DNA of 19,267 bases from Candidatus Falkowiibacteriota bacterium. GTDB taxonomy: Bacteria; Patescibacteriota; Patescibacteriia; Patescibacteriales; GWC2-42-12. How positions within the stretch are numbered: position 1 is the first letter of the stretch; each line of letters opens with the position of its first letter. Position numbers and translations under genes: made by a program. The DNA lies in the NCBI GenBank assembly GCA_016208065.1, contig JACQYU010000035.1:1-19267 (forward strand), given 5' to 3'. Below, one piece after another: positions 1 to 6,562 of the stretch. Below the pieces are notes generated by a model, which saw nothing but the letters and a program-made list of their open reading frames with translations, made no database searches and was not told where the DNA came from.

Positions 1-280
1 CTAAAGATATCGGCTGCTTAATTTCATTTTTTGCCATTTGAACAATTAGATTTACCTCTTTAGCTCTTCTTTCTTTTATACTTTTCGGACCCCGTGATAA
101 AATTTCAATCTGCTTTGTATAAAGCCTTTTTTTATCTTTAGCTTTTAGCGATACCGATTTTAGCCAATAACTCAAAGTACTTTTTGATACCTAAATGTCC
201 TTTTTTATCTCATTATAACTAAACCCCCTTTTTCTTAATTGCAAGGCTTGTGTTTTTTTTTTTTTTTTTTTTTTATCCAT
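1..280 (-). pseudogene. Broken helix-turn-helix DNA-binding protein, 3' part off the window
   Basis: Read from an ATG at 280..278, the minus strand encodes Met-Asp, seven lysines from an A22 homopolymer (253..274), and then a helix-turn-helix segment, QLRKRGFSYNEIKKDI-stop-VSKSTLSYWL. The stop is an in-frame TAG at 191..193, in the turn where such domains normally carry a Gly. After it the same frame stays open to the left edge with a basic, helical sequence (RLYTKQIEILSRGPKSIKER). I infer a homolog of the small HTH proteins that are common in accessory regions of CPR genomes, inactivated by a nonsense change. The A22 tract at the start is prone to slippage, and its present length keeps the HTH in frame with the ATG. 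No Shine-Dalgarno sequence precedes the ATG. A translational start downstream of the TAG cannot be excluded. The family and the cellular role are not established. Confidence 0.6.
253..274. repeat. 22-nt mononucleotide tract (T on +, A on -)
   Basis: There are 22 consecutive T on the plus strand, read as A22 just after the ATG Asp codons of the broken HTH gene. Tracts of this length are unstable in replication and are also prone to sequencing error, so the true length is uncertain. Confidence 0.9.
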
Positions 281-339
281 ATAACTAATAATACCACACA
301 TAACAAACGAACTCAAATTATTAATGTACGAAGGTGATG

Positions 340-416
340 TGGTGGTGGCGGGTGGGCTTGAACCACCGACCTTAGCGTTATGAGTGCTACGCTCTAACCA
401 GCTGAGCTACGCCACC
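340..416 (-). tRNA. tRNA-Met (anticodon CAU), CCA encoded
   Basis: The minus strand folds as a full cloverleaf. The acceptor GGTGGCG (416..410) pairs with CGCCACC (350..344), the D arm is GCTC..GAGC, the anticodon loop is CTCATAA with anticodon CAT, and the T arm is GGTGG-TTCAAGC-CCACC. The discriminator is A and an encoded CCA ends at 340. The paired G1-C72 and the absence of three G-C pairs in the anticodon stem argue against an initiator tRNA. It is an elongator tRNA-Met or, less likely, a lysidine-modified tRNA-Ile(CAU). The anticodon stem TAGCA/CGCTA has an A-C mismatch at the loop-closing pair. It lies 7 nt downstream of tRNA-Arg and is probably co-transcribed with it. Confidence 0.93.
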
Positions 417-423
417 GTTTTAG

Positions 424-496
424 TGCACCCGGCAGGATTCGAACCTACAACCCCTTGGTCCGAAGCCAAGTACTCTATCCGTTGAGCTACGGGTGC
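424..496 (-). tRNA. tRNA-Arg (anticodon UCG)
   Basis: The cloverleaf on the minus strand has acceptor GCACCCG (496..490) pairing with CGGGTGC (431..425). The anticodon stem is CTTGG/CCAAG with loop CTTCGGA, giving anticodon TCG for CGN arginine codons. The T loop is TTCGAAT. The discriminator is A424 and the next bases are CTA, so CCA is not encoded, unlike the neighbouring tRNA-Met. CCA must be added after transcription. Confidence 0.95.
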
Positions 497-510
497 TAAT
501 ATTTAATTAC

Positions 511-518
511 ATTATAGC
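511..518 (-). promoter_or_regulatory. Extended -10 promoter of the tRNA-Arg/tRNA-Met unit
   Basis: The minus strand reads TGCTATAAT, a consensus TATAAT (516..511) with an extended TG element. It ends 14 nt before the first base of tRNA-Arg, the expected distance for a short tRNA leader. No convincing -35 is visible, which fits an extended -10 promoter. It sits immediately after the T-run of the terminator of the upstream gene. Confidence 0.6.
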
Positions 519-540
519 AAAAAACTCCTAATTAGGAGCC
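519..540 (-). terminator. Rho-independent terminator of the anchored-protein gene at 578
   Basis: On the minus strand the perfect inverted repeat CTCCT-AATT-AGGAG (538..525) is followed by a run of six T (524..519). It lies about 40 nt after the stop codon of the upstream minus-strand gene and directly before the tRNA promoter, so it insulates the tRNA unit. Confidence 0.6.
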
Positions 541-577
541 GTTTGCATATTAACATATCGAAAAATAAAAATCAATC

Positions 578-1219
578 TTATTCGGCTTGGCCGGTAAATT
601 GCGCCATAATTTCCTCGGCTAAAAATTCTTTAGCCGCGTGGATATCGTTTTTAGCCGTAACCGTAATCTGATCACCGATTTTTAAATCGCTTATTTTTAT
701 TTCTGTTTTGCCTAACGGGTCAGGAGGTTGCGGCGGTTCAATCGGCTCTCCGGCTTTTTGCTCTTTTACTTTTCGGCTGAATTCTTCCATATCTTTATTA
801 AAAGCTTCGCTGTCGGCTTTCGTTTCTTCGGCTGTTTTTTTAATTTGCCTGTAAATCTTGGTTTGATCGCTAATTTTAATTATCCTTTCATCCATGGTCG
901 GATCAGAAAGCGGATTTACCGGATTAACCGCTAGAATTATTTCGCCTTGTATTATTTCTTTAATAGCGCCGCCGATCACTTTTGACTCGCGAAATCCCCA
1001 GCCGCGCGCGACAATAGCGGCCTGGCCGCGGGAAATGAGCCGATCATAAGCCGCTTGCATTCCGGCCGCGAAAGTATCTTGGCCAGCGCCCGGCGCGACA
1101 GCAGAATTATTTCCTCGCAGGCTAATTGATTGCGCGATCGGCTGGCTGAAAAAATAGCCGATGCCGGTAAAAACAACGGCAATAATAATATAAATTATCA
1201 AATTTTTAAAAATTGGCAT
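578..1219 (-). CDS. Membrane-anchored extracytoplasmic hypothetical protein
   Basis: This is a 213-residue protein of unknown function. Residues 7-25 form a hydrophobic N-terminal segment (LIIYIIIAVVFTGIGYFF), a signal anchor, so the rest should lie outside the membrane. The first part of the ectodomain is Gly/Ala-rich. It is followed by a probable beta-barrel-like domain split in two. The first half (about residues 82-125) has the pattern GAIKEIIQGEIILAV..IIKISDQTKIYR. The second half (about 172-205) has KTEIKISDLKIGDQITVTAKNDI. A charged helical insert of about 45 residues ending in PEPP-like prolines separates them. Strand pairs of this kind recall the OB-like or DUF5666-type domains of secreted bacterial proteins, but I cannot assign a family. 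No Shine-Dalgarno is seen before ATG 1219. It is followed by a terminator, and upstream lies the damaged GLUG gene in the same orientation. Confidence 0.8.
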   Translation of the reverse strand: MPIFKNLIIYIIIAVVFTGIGYFFSQPIAQSISLRGNNSAVAPGAGQDTFAAGMQAAYDRLISRGQAAIVARGWGFRESKVIGGAIKEIIQGEIILAVNPVNPLSDPTMDERIIKISDQTKIYRQIKKTAEETKADSEAFNKDMEEFSRKVKEQKAGEPIEPPQPPDPLGKTEIKISDLKIGDQITVTAKNDIHAAKEFLAEEIMAQFTGQAE

Positions 1220-2924
1220 ATAAATATATTTTAATTAATATTAAATTATTTTAACATTGTATATAACACCTATTCATCCATCCTTGATAATCAAAAGAAT
1301 CAATAAAGCCATTGCGCGGAACGGACGGCAAGCTATAGCCGTCAAGCCATGGTTTAGCAGACATACAGGCTGATTTACCGATTTCGTTTTGAAACGCCGT
1401 TATATCAGAAAAATTAACAACTCCATCGCCGGTTAAATCACATGGATGACAACAGCTATTAGGGGAAAACGAATCCGTGCAACTGCACATTCTAGGAGCG
1501 GTTTCCGCCGGATTCTCGTAGCAATAATCCATTCTGTCTTCCGTGCCATCGCCGTCCGTATCTTTACCCGCGATGGACGAAAGGCTCTGCCGGCAAAAAC
1601 AAGTATTATCATTTTGCCAGAACCAGAACCACAAATATTTGAAAGTCCGGAAACTTCGGTATTCCAATAAGAATCGGAAAAAACTCCTCCGGCATAGTAC
1701 GTACCGACTAAACCACCTTTATATGTAGCTCCGGACACGGCTCCGACAACATATGATTTAGAAATTGTTCCGCCTTCAAACAAACCTACCAAGCCGCCGG
1801 CTTCATAATACTGGACGCCGGACACATTGCTTATAGCGTAAGAATTAATGATAGTTCCATTATTCCGCCCGGCTAAACCGCCGATACTATTATTATTTCC
1901 GGTAACTACCCCGCTAAAATAAGAATTGGAAATAATAGAAGAGTTATTATTATAGCCAACCAAGCCGCCAACCACATAAGTTCCTGTTACCGGGACTGTG
2001 GAATATGAGTTGGAAATATTAGTATCGCGAATTTCACCTGCTAATCCCCCGACAAATCCTCCCCAATAATTATCAACCGCGCCCGATCCGGTTGAAGTTG
2101 AAATTGAATAAACACTGTCAATATCGCACCAAGCGTTGCATATTCCGAGCAATGCTCCGGTATAAGCTCCGCCTAAAATATTATCCACAATAACACCAAC
2201 ATTTTTTATGGTTGCTGAATTAGCGTAACTGAATAATCCGACAAAACTGTTGGTTGGCCTGTTTATGTATAAATTCTGGATTTGATATCCTTTACCGTCA
2301 AATATTCCGGTAAACGGACTATCCCAGCCAATCGGTTCAAAGCCGGTGCCTCCGGTTCCGTAGGTTGAACCGGCATCATCCCAAATTGAACTCGGGTTGC
2401 CAGAATTGCTCGGATCAGTTTTTGCACAGTCAATATTATTTGTTAAAATATAATTTCCGTTTAAGGGATAAGCCGCGTCATTGCCGATTTTTTGCAAATC
2501 TTCACAAGTGAAAATCAATAAAGGCGCCTTAACGCAGGTCGCGTTAGCCTGCCAGGAAAGGCAAGGATAATAACGGTCAGCCGGGGTGATTACACTTAAT
2601 TTCCATATATCGGTTACCGGCGGTTGAAATGTCCAGCCGCTATAAGTACTTTCTGTTATCATTGCTGATGTTGTTTTTCCGGTCGCGCCTGAGCAGCTTG
2701 TATTTCCGCAACCAACCGAAAGGCCGGAGGCTTCTCTATCCCAATAGGAGTTGGAAATGGAAGCAGCGCTATAAATATTTCCGACTAATCCGCCCGCGGA
2801 AATATCACTGCCGATGCCCGTTGTTAAAATCAGCCCGGCGGCATAAGAATTAGAGATGGCGGTGTTGCCAAGAGTTTTTCCGGCTAATCCGCCCGCGGAA
2901 ATATCACAAGTAAAAATAGTGCCG

Positions 2925-3073
2925 TCGCTTGTTGCCGTAACCGGTCCGGTGGCATAAGAATCGGAAATTATAATATTATATATAAGATTTCCGACATTGG
3001 AATAACCAATCAATCCGCCCGCGGAAATTTCATCGCTTGTTGCCGTAACCGGTCCGGTGGCATAAGAATCGGA
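2925..3073. repeat. 41-bp exact direct repeat pair inside the GLUG region
   Basis: Positions 2925-2965 and 3033-3073 are identical over 41 bp, both encoding a stretch reading SDSYATGPVTATSD. The spacing is 108 bp, or 36 codons, so recombination between the copies would add or remove one whole GLUG unit in frame. Confidence 0.85.
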
Positions 3074-3253
3074 GACAGAAATATTTCTATAAGTTTGCCC
3101 GATCAGACCGCCCGCATAAGTTCTAGATGTGCCATTAGACATAACTGGCCCGGTAGCGTAAGAATTTAAAATAATAGTATTGTCAGTATACCCGACTAAA
3201 CCGCCCGCATAACTATTAGCCGTAGCGCCTGAACTATCTGCCGAAACTGGCCC

Positions 3254-3413
3254 GGTAGCGTAAGAATTGGAAATATTAGTATTATTATTATACCCGACTA
3301 AACCGCCCGCATAGCCTGTGCCAGATGAACTACCGCCGCCGTCTGCCATAACCGATGCGGTAGCGTAAGAATTGGAAATATTAGTATTATTATTATACCC
3401 GACTAAACCGCCC
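3254..3413. repeat. 55-bp exact direct repeat pair inside the GLUG region
   Basis: Positions 3254-3308 and 3359-3413 are identical over 55 bp and encode the segment GGLVGYNNNTNISNSYAT. The offset is 105 bp, exactly 35 codons. Identity at the DNA level, including synonymous sites, points to recent duplication or gene conversion of repeat units. Confidence 0.9.
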
Positions 3414-4101
3414 AAACCGCCCGCATAACAATACTGATTAATAGTAAAACGGCTTGCCGTAATTGAAATATTAGTAAGGCTAATTTCTTTTATTTCCGCT
3501 CCATTTGCTTCGCCGAACAGGCCGGCAAAAGTGTCATAATAAATAGCCGCTTTATAGCTCATGTACAAATTTTGAATTTGATATCCCTTGCCGTCAAAAA
3601 TTCCTGAAAAGAGACCGATTGGCTTAAACCCGGTTCCGCCAGTACCGTAAATTGAACCATCTTTATCACAAATTGACCCGTCGTTGGCCGGGTCGCCGGG
3701 ATTAGTCGCTCGACAATCAATGTTATTGGTTAAGATGTAGCTACCATTTAAAGGGTATGCCGGATCATTACCGATTTTTTGAAGTTCTACACAGGAATTT
3801 ATTCCGGGCATGTCGAGAGCACAGGCCGAACCTTTTATATAAATATTACCGGTTGTGGCGTCAAAAAGAGCCACGACTACGCCGGAAGAATTATTAACCA
3901 CTAAATCATCGCCCGAAGCCGCGGGCAGGCTGGCTTGGTTTTCTAAAACCGCTCCGGTAATATAAGCATTGGTTTTGTTAAAAGCGAATTTATTGGCCGT
4001 GCTGTTTTTTATTATAAAACTACTGGTCAGGCCGCTAGCCGGCGGCGCCGTGTTGGTTTGTACAGTAGTCGCGGCTATATCCAGATTGCCAACGTAAAAT
4101 C

Positions 4102-4123
4102 TTTTTGTAATTTTTACAAAAAA
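4102..4123 (-). terminator. Weak hairpin downstream of the tail-fibre-like gene
   Basis: A perfect AT-rich inverted repeat has arms TTTTTGTAA (4102-4110) and TTACAAAAA (4114-4122) with a 3-nt loop. It lies 45 nt after the stop codon of the minus-strand gene at 4167 and overlaps the first open codons of the truncated GLUG frame. The low GC content makes it a weak terminator candidate. If it works, the GLUG frame downstream is not transcribed with its neighbour. Confidence 0.35.
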
Positions 4124-4166
4124 TTAAGACAAGCATGGTCTATTTAAAAAATAAATTTTATTTACG

Positions 4167-4841
4167 TTAATTTCCCAATTGAATTATAACGTTACCCGAA
4201 GCATCGCCCCTGATAACTCCGCCGACTCTTAAATCTTTATTTACTTTTAAATTTCCGCTGCCGGTTAAACTGGTGAAATCGGTTGAACCTATGCCAACGC
4301 TTGAGCCGTTGTCATAAATCAAAGAATTGCCCAAAGTTGAAGCGGCCGTAAATTTGGGAACATAATTGGCCGTTCCGCTGCCGCCCATTCCACCGGCCGG
4401 AGCGCTCCAACTTGCCAGCCCGGCCGCGTCAGAAGTTAAAACTTTGCCCGCGCCAGGGGTTCCGCCGGTAATTGTTATTTGCCCGGAGACTTCTAATTTG
4501 GCTCCCGGATTCATTACTCCGATGCCGACATTGCCTTGCTCAACGATTAAACCGTAAGGATTAACGGGATAAGGCGAATTAACAATCCATAAAGCGCCGT
4601 TGGTTGTCTGAAAGGCGGGACCGGTATTAATCGGCGCGTCGCAACCCGGATTGCCGGTTAAGCAGGTTGAGGGATTGGCTAAAGGCGCAACCCAGGCAGC
4701 TAAAAGGGATTGTCCGGAAATAGACAGTCCAAGGGTAAGAAAGATGGCGGCGAAAAAAAGAGTTGAAATTTTAAAACTTTTCAATTTTATCATAAAAACG
4801 GCTCGACGGCCCAGAGGCTTAATAAAATTAAAAATTGCCAT
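4167..4841 (-). CDS. Secreted tail-fibre-like repeat protein
   Basis: This is a 224-residue secreted protein. A signal peptide is clear if translation starts at the inner ATG (codon 17, 4793..4791): MIKLKSFKISTLFFAA, then a hydrophobic core ending near SLLAAW. The outer ATG adds a basic, poorly conserved 16-residue extension. Neither start has a Shine-Dalgarno. After cleavage come a Cys pair (STCLTGNPGCDAPIN) and the motif VEQGNVGIGVMNPGAKLEVSGQI. The motif belongs to the beta-helical, trimeric tail-fibre or tail-collar type of sequence often found ahead of an intramolecular chaperone. A second similar unit follows (SSVGIGSTDF..GNLKVNKDLRVGGVI). No chaperone domain is present, and the protein ends shortly after RGDASGNVIIQLGN. 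Similar proteins are frequent in CPR genomes and probably decorate the cell surface. It is 39 nt downstream of the coiled-coil gene and likely shares its transcript. Confidence 0.7.
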   Translation of the reverse strand: MAIFNFIKPLGRRAVFMIKLKSFKISTLFFAAIFLTLGLSISGQSLLAAWVAPLANPSTCLTGNPGCDAPINTGPAFQTTNGALWIVNSPYPVNPYGLIVEQGNVGIGVMNPGAKLEVSGQITITGGTPGAGKVLTSDAAGLASWSAPAGGMGGSGTANYVPKFTAASTLGNSLIYDNGSSVGIGSTDFTSLTGSGNLKVNKDLRVGGVIRGDASGNVIIQLGN

Positions 4842-4880
4842 ATTTTTAAAGTTAAATTAATAAATAATCTCGGCTATTTC

Positions 4881-5273
4881 TTAATTCTTTATTTGCTCAT
4901 TAATCTGGTCGATAATTTTTTGCTTTTCTTCCTGCGCTTTTAAATCAGCCGCCTTCTGCTCCGGAGTTTTATTCTCCTCCTGACTTATTATTTCCGCGTT
5001 AATTGTGCTGATAATTTTCTGCTTAACTATATCCGGATTGGCGTTTAGGTCGTTTTTAGCGTCCTCAATTATTTTATTAACTTTCTCTTCAGTCGTTTCT
5101 TTAAGTTCTGCCGGCTTACCTCTCTCAATTTCACCGATTTGTCCGGTTGAATTAACATTTAAGCCTTCGCTTGAATTATTAGTTTGTTTTTTATTGATAT
5201 ACAAGATATAAAAAATAGACGCCAAAATTAAAAATAAAATAAAAATAATTATAATAGCTTTTTTCGGTGTCAT
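4881..5273 (-). CDS. Small single-pass membrane protein with coiled-coil tail
   Basis: This 130-residue protein begins with MTPKK and one long transmembrane helix at about residues 6-27 (AIIIIFILFLILASIFYILYI). A polar linker rich in Asn and Ser follows. From about residue 58 to the end the sequence is a charged, heptad-like helix (EEKVNKIIEDAKNDLN..KQKIISTINAEII..EEKQKIIDQINEQIKN). A few positive charges precede the helix, and the basic KK follows it, so topology is uncertain. I do not recognise a family. A TATAAT at 5302..5297 on the minus strand lies at a suitable distance for its promoter, but the AT richness makes this weak. It is the first gene of the run leading into the tail-fibre-like protein. 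Confidence 0.7.
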   Translation of the reverse strand: MTPKKAIIIIFILFLILASIFYILYINKKQTNNSSEGLNVNSTGQIGEIERGKPAELKETTEEKVNKIIEDAKNDLNANPDIVKQKIISTINAEIISQEENKTPEQKAADLKAQEEKQKIIDQINEQIKN

Positions 5274-5346
5274 AAAATAAATTTTTATAAATCTTTATTA
5301 TAATATAACAAAATCGGCGATTTATGTAAAATAATATAAATAAACT

Positions 5347-6141
5347 TTACTTTTCCAAAATCAAATAATAATTATATTTATCTTGATATAGTTTTTCTAT
5401 TTTAAATTCGGCGCGAGCGGCTAATTTCTTTAATTCATTTTTAGAAAAAGCATGGTAATAGCGTTGGCTGATTTTCTCGCCTTTATTGTTTTTCCAAGCA
5501 AACAAAATATCTCCGAAATCCATTTTGTTCAGGCCGATTATTTTTAAGAAAGCGTATTTTAAAATTAATTTTCTAAATTTCGGCCGGCTCCATAAATTCC
5601 AAACCGTTAAAACTATCTTGCCGCCCGGCTTTAATTTATTTTTTATCTGCTTTAAAGCTTTAATTCGTAAATCATCGCCGGGAAGATGGTGCAGAACCGC
5701 AATGCAAAAAATATAATCAAAGTCTTTTTCCGGCAGTTTATCTAATTCTAAAATGTCGGCGATCTGAAATTTATAGCTGCCATTGTCATTGCGAGGAACC
5801 CACTCTCTTCCGTCATTCCCGCGCAGGCCTGCCTGTCCGGCCAGCCTGTCCGGCAGGCAGGTAGGCAGGCGGGAATCCGGAAAATTTTTTCTTGCAGCTT
5901 CTACAAGCTTCTTACTGCTATCTACTCCAATATATTCTATATTTTTTTCACTAAATGCCTCTGCCAATCTGCCATTCCCGCACCCAACGTCAAGCGCCCT
6001 ATCGCCATCTTTAACCATACCAGCCAATTTAATCAACTCCGGCCATAATTGTTTTTTTCTGGTCGTATCAAAATCTTCCGCGATTTCCTCGTAATTGCGT
6101 TTTACTAAATACAGTAAATTTTTTTCCGTTTGCTTATCCAT
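5347..6141 (-). CDS. Class I SAM-dependent methyltransferase with an in-frame palindromic insert
   Basis: The protein has 264 residues from ATG 6141. I prefer this start to ATG 6156 because the latter lies inside a GTCATT element, and because the duplicated copy near 9782-9808 preserves exactly the codons from 6141 onward. The motif I glycine loop is ALDVGCGNG (about residues 49-57), the ribose-binding acid lies in YIGVDSS (70-76), motif IV is DYIFCIAVLHHLPG, and LKPGGKIVLTVW follows. The EDFDTTRKKQLWPEL start and HHLPG resemble Trm9/ALKBH8-type tRNA wobble-uridine methyltransferases, but the substrate is a guess. Residues about 89-121 (SRLPTCLPDRLAGQAG and following) have no counterpart in the fold and are encoded by a palindromic repeat, placed between beta-2 and the IADI motif (beta-3), on a loop where an insert may be tolerated. 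Confidence 0.8.
   Translation of the reverse strand: MDKQTEKNLLYLVKRNYEEIAEDFDTTRKKQLWPELIKLAGMVKDGDRALDVGCGNGRLAEAFSEKNIEYIGVDSSKKLVEAARKNFPDSRLPTCLPDRLAGQAGLRGNDGREWVPRNDNGSYKFQIADILELDKLPEKDFDYIFCIAVLHHLPGDDLRIKALKQIKNKLKPGGKIVLTVWNLWSRPKFRKLILKYAFLKIIGLNKMDFGDILFAWKNNKGEKISQRYYHAFSKNELKKLAARAEFKIEKLYQDKYNYYLILEK
5784..5879. repeat. Palindromic GTCATT element inserted within the methyltransferase coding sequence
   Basis: The element begins TGTCATTGCGAGGAACC and ends GCGGGAATCCGG, with inner arms rich in CAGGCCTGCCTG and CAGGCAGG. It is markedly GC-rich against its AT-rich gene. Its length is about 96 nt, or 32 codons, with no stop in the reading frame. The terminal pairing CATTCCCGC/GCGGGAATCC is the same as in intergenic members of the family elsewhere in the window. 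Exact ends are uncertain by a few bases. Confidence 0.8.
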
Positions 6142-6273
6142 ATTATAAATCGTCATTACCGCGGAAACAGGAATCCGAAAATTTTACCCCTATCTTCTCT
6201 TTACCATTTCTTAACCAAAAAGAAAAGGGCGGCAGTTAAAAAACCGTCGTTCTATATTTCACATAAAATATTA
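6115..6273. repeat. Left copy of the ~160-bp direct repeat flanking the recJ-tail/DUF3604 segment
   Basis: This stretch matches 9782-9957 in order. The first 28 bp (6115-6142, the start of the methyltransferase gene) are identical to 9782-9809. A GTCAT element follows in both. Positions 6198-6232 match 9881-9915 with one mismatch in 35. The last 20 or so bases (ACATAAAATATT versus ACATAAAAAATATTT) run up to a TTA that corresponds to the purM stop codon at 9954-9956. The terminator hairpin in this copy (GGCGG..CCGTC) is degraded, while the right copy keeps an intact one. Confidence 0.8.
6151..6177. repeat. Short GTCATT palindromic element
   Basis: CGTCATTACCGCGGAAACAG followed by GAATCCG has the same outer sequence as the other elements in the window, in reduced form. 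It lies just upstream of the chosen methyltransferase start, and the alternative start codon ATG 6156 falls within it. Confidence 0.6.
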
Positions 6274-6548
6274 TGGAGCCTTTCAAAAAGCCTGTTCTTT
6301 GCGCTCTTAATATGCCGGTATCAGGCATAAAAATCGTTGGAAATTGGAAAAAACACCTGGAAATGGCCCTTAAAGGGACGGGCAACGGTCCGAAAATTTT
6401 TGAGGCCATTGGATTTTCTCTGGCGGAAAAGTTTTCTCAAATCAAAAAAAATGATAAAATAAACATAGCCTTAAATTTGAAGGAGGGCGAATGGAACGGC
6501 AACAAAAAAATACAACTCAAAATCATTTATTTGAAAAATATTTTATAA
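6273..6548 (+). pseudogene. recJ: C-terminal fragment of single-stranded-DNA exonuclease RecJ
   Basis: This 91-codon frame reads EPFKKPVLCALN, then IKIVGNWKKHLEMALKGTG, KIFEAIGFSLAEKF, and INIALNLKEGEWNGNKKIQLKII. This follows the order of the C-terminal OB-fold region of RecJ: EPF..P.PVF, a VG..HLK strand, a G..AIGFN segment, and a final NEWNGN..LQLKI strand. The DHH and DHHA1 catalytic parts, several hundred residues, are absent. The frame starts exactly where the flanking direct repeat ends, so I interpret it as a tail carried in with the neighbouring gene and not as a functional protein. No ribosome-binding site precedes it. It ends 14 nt before the DUF3604 gene, suggesting recJ preceded that gene at the source locus. 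Confidence 0.7.
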
Positions 6549-6562
6549 TAAACTAAAATATT

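Larger units (their letters stand above)
1251..4123 (-). pseudogene. GLUG-repeat / dockerin-like surface protein, damaged at both ends
   Basis: The open frame runs from just after a TAA at 4124..4126 down to a frameshift, and would give a protein of about 950 residues. About fifteen GLUG-type repeats are visible (AGGLVGYNNN, AGGLIGYS, IGGLAGRNN), arranged in two super-repeats that each open with a matching block (LQKIGND.AYPLNG.YILTNNIDC and GIFDGKGYQIQNLY). Such repeats form beta-rich surface stalks. After SGSGK, near 1570-1640, the reading must change frame to continue with DTDGDGTEDRMDYC, a thrombospondin-3-like calcium loop, and then DLTGDGVVNFSDITAFQN, a dockerin-like module ending at 1251. 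At the 5' end no ATG, GTG or TTG with a Shine-Dalgarno and no signal peptide is found between the stop and GTG 3901. That GTG has no ribosome site and would discard conserved-looking sequence (YVGNLDIAATTVQ). It was probably a cell-surface protein. A 5' truncation plus one indel, or sequencing error, would explain its state. Confidence 0.75.

Noticed and set aside
191..193. Recoded TAG as sense in the HTH gene
   Set aside because: All long genes here use standard stops, and no suppressor tRNA or recoding signal is visible. A nonsense mutation or sequence error is simpler.
5783..6094. Plus-strand open frame over the methyltransferase
   Set aside because: It is antisense to the Rossmann motifs, and its start lies in a palindromic element.
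6154..6156. Earlier ATG as the methyltransferase start
   Set aside because: It falls within a GTCATT element, and the duplicated copy at 9782-9808 preserves sequence only from the ATG at 6141.
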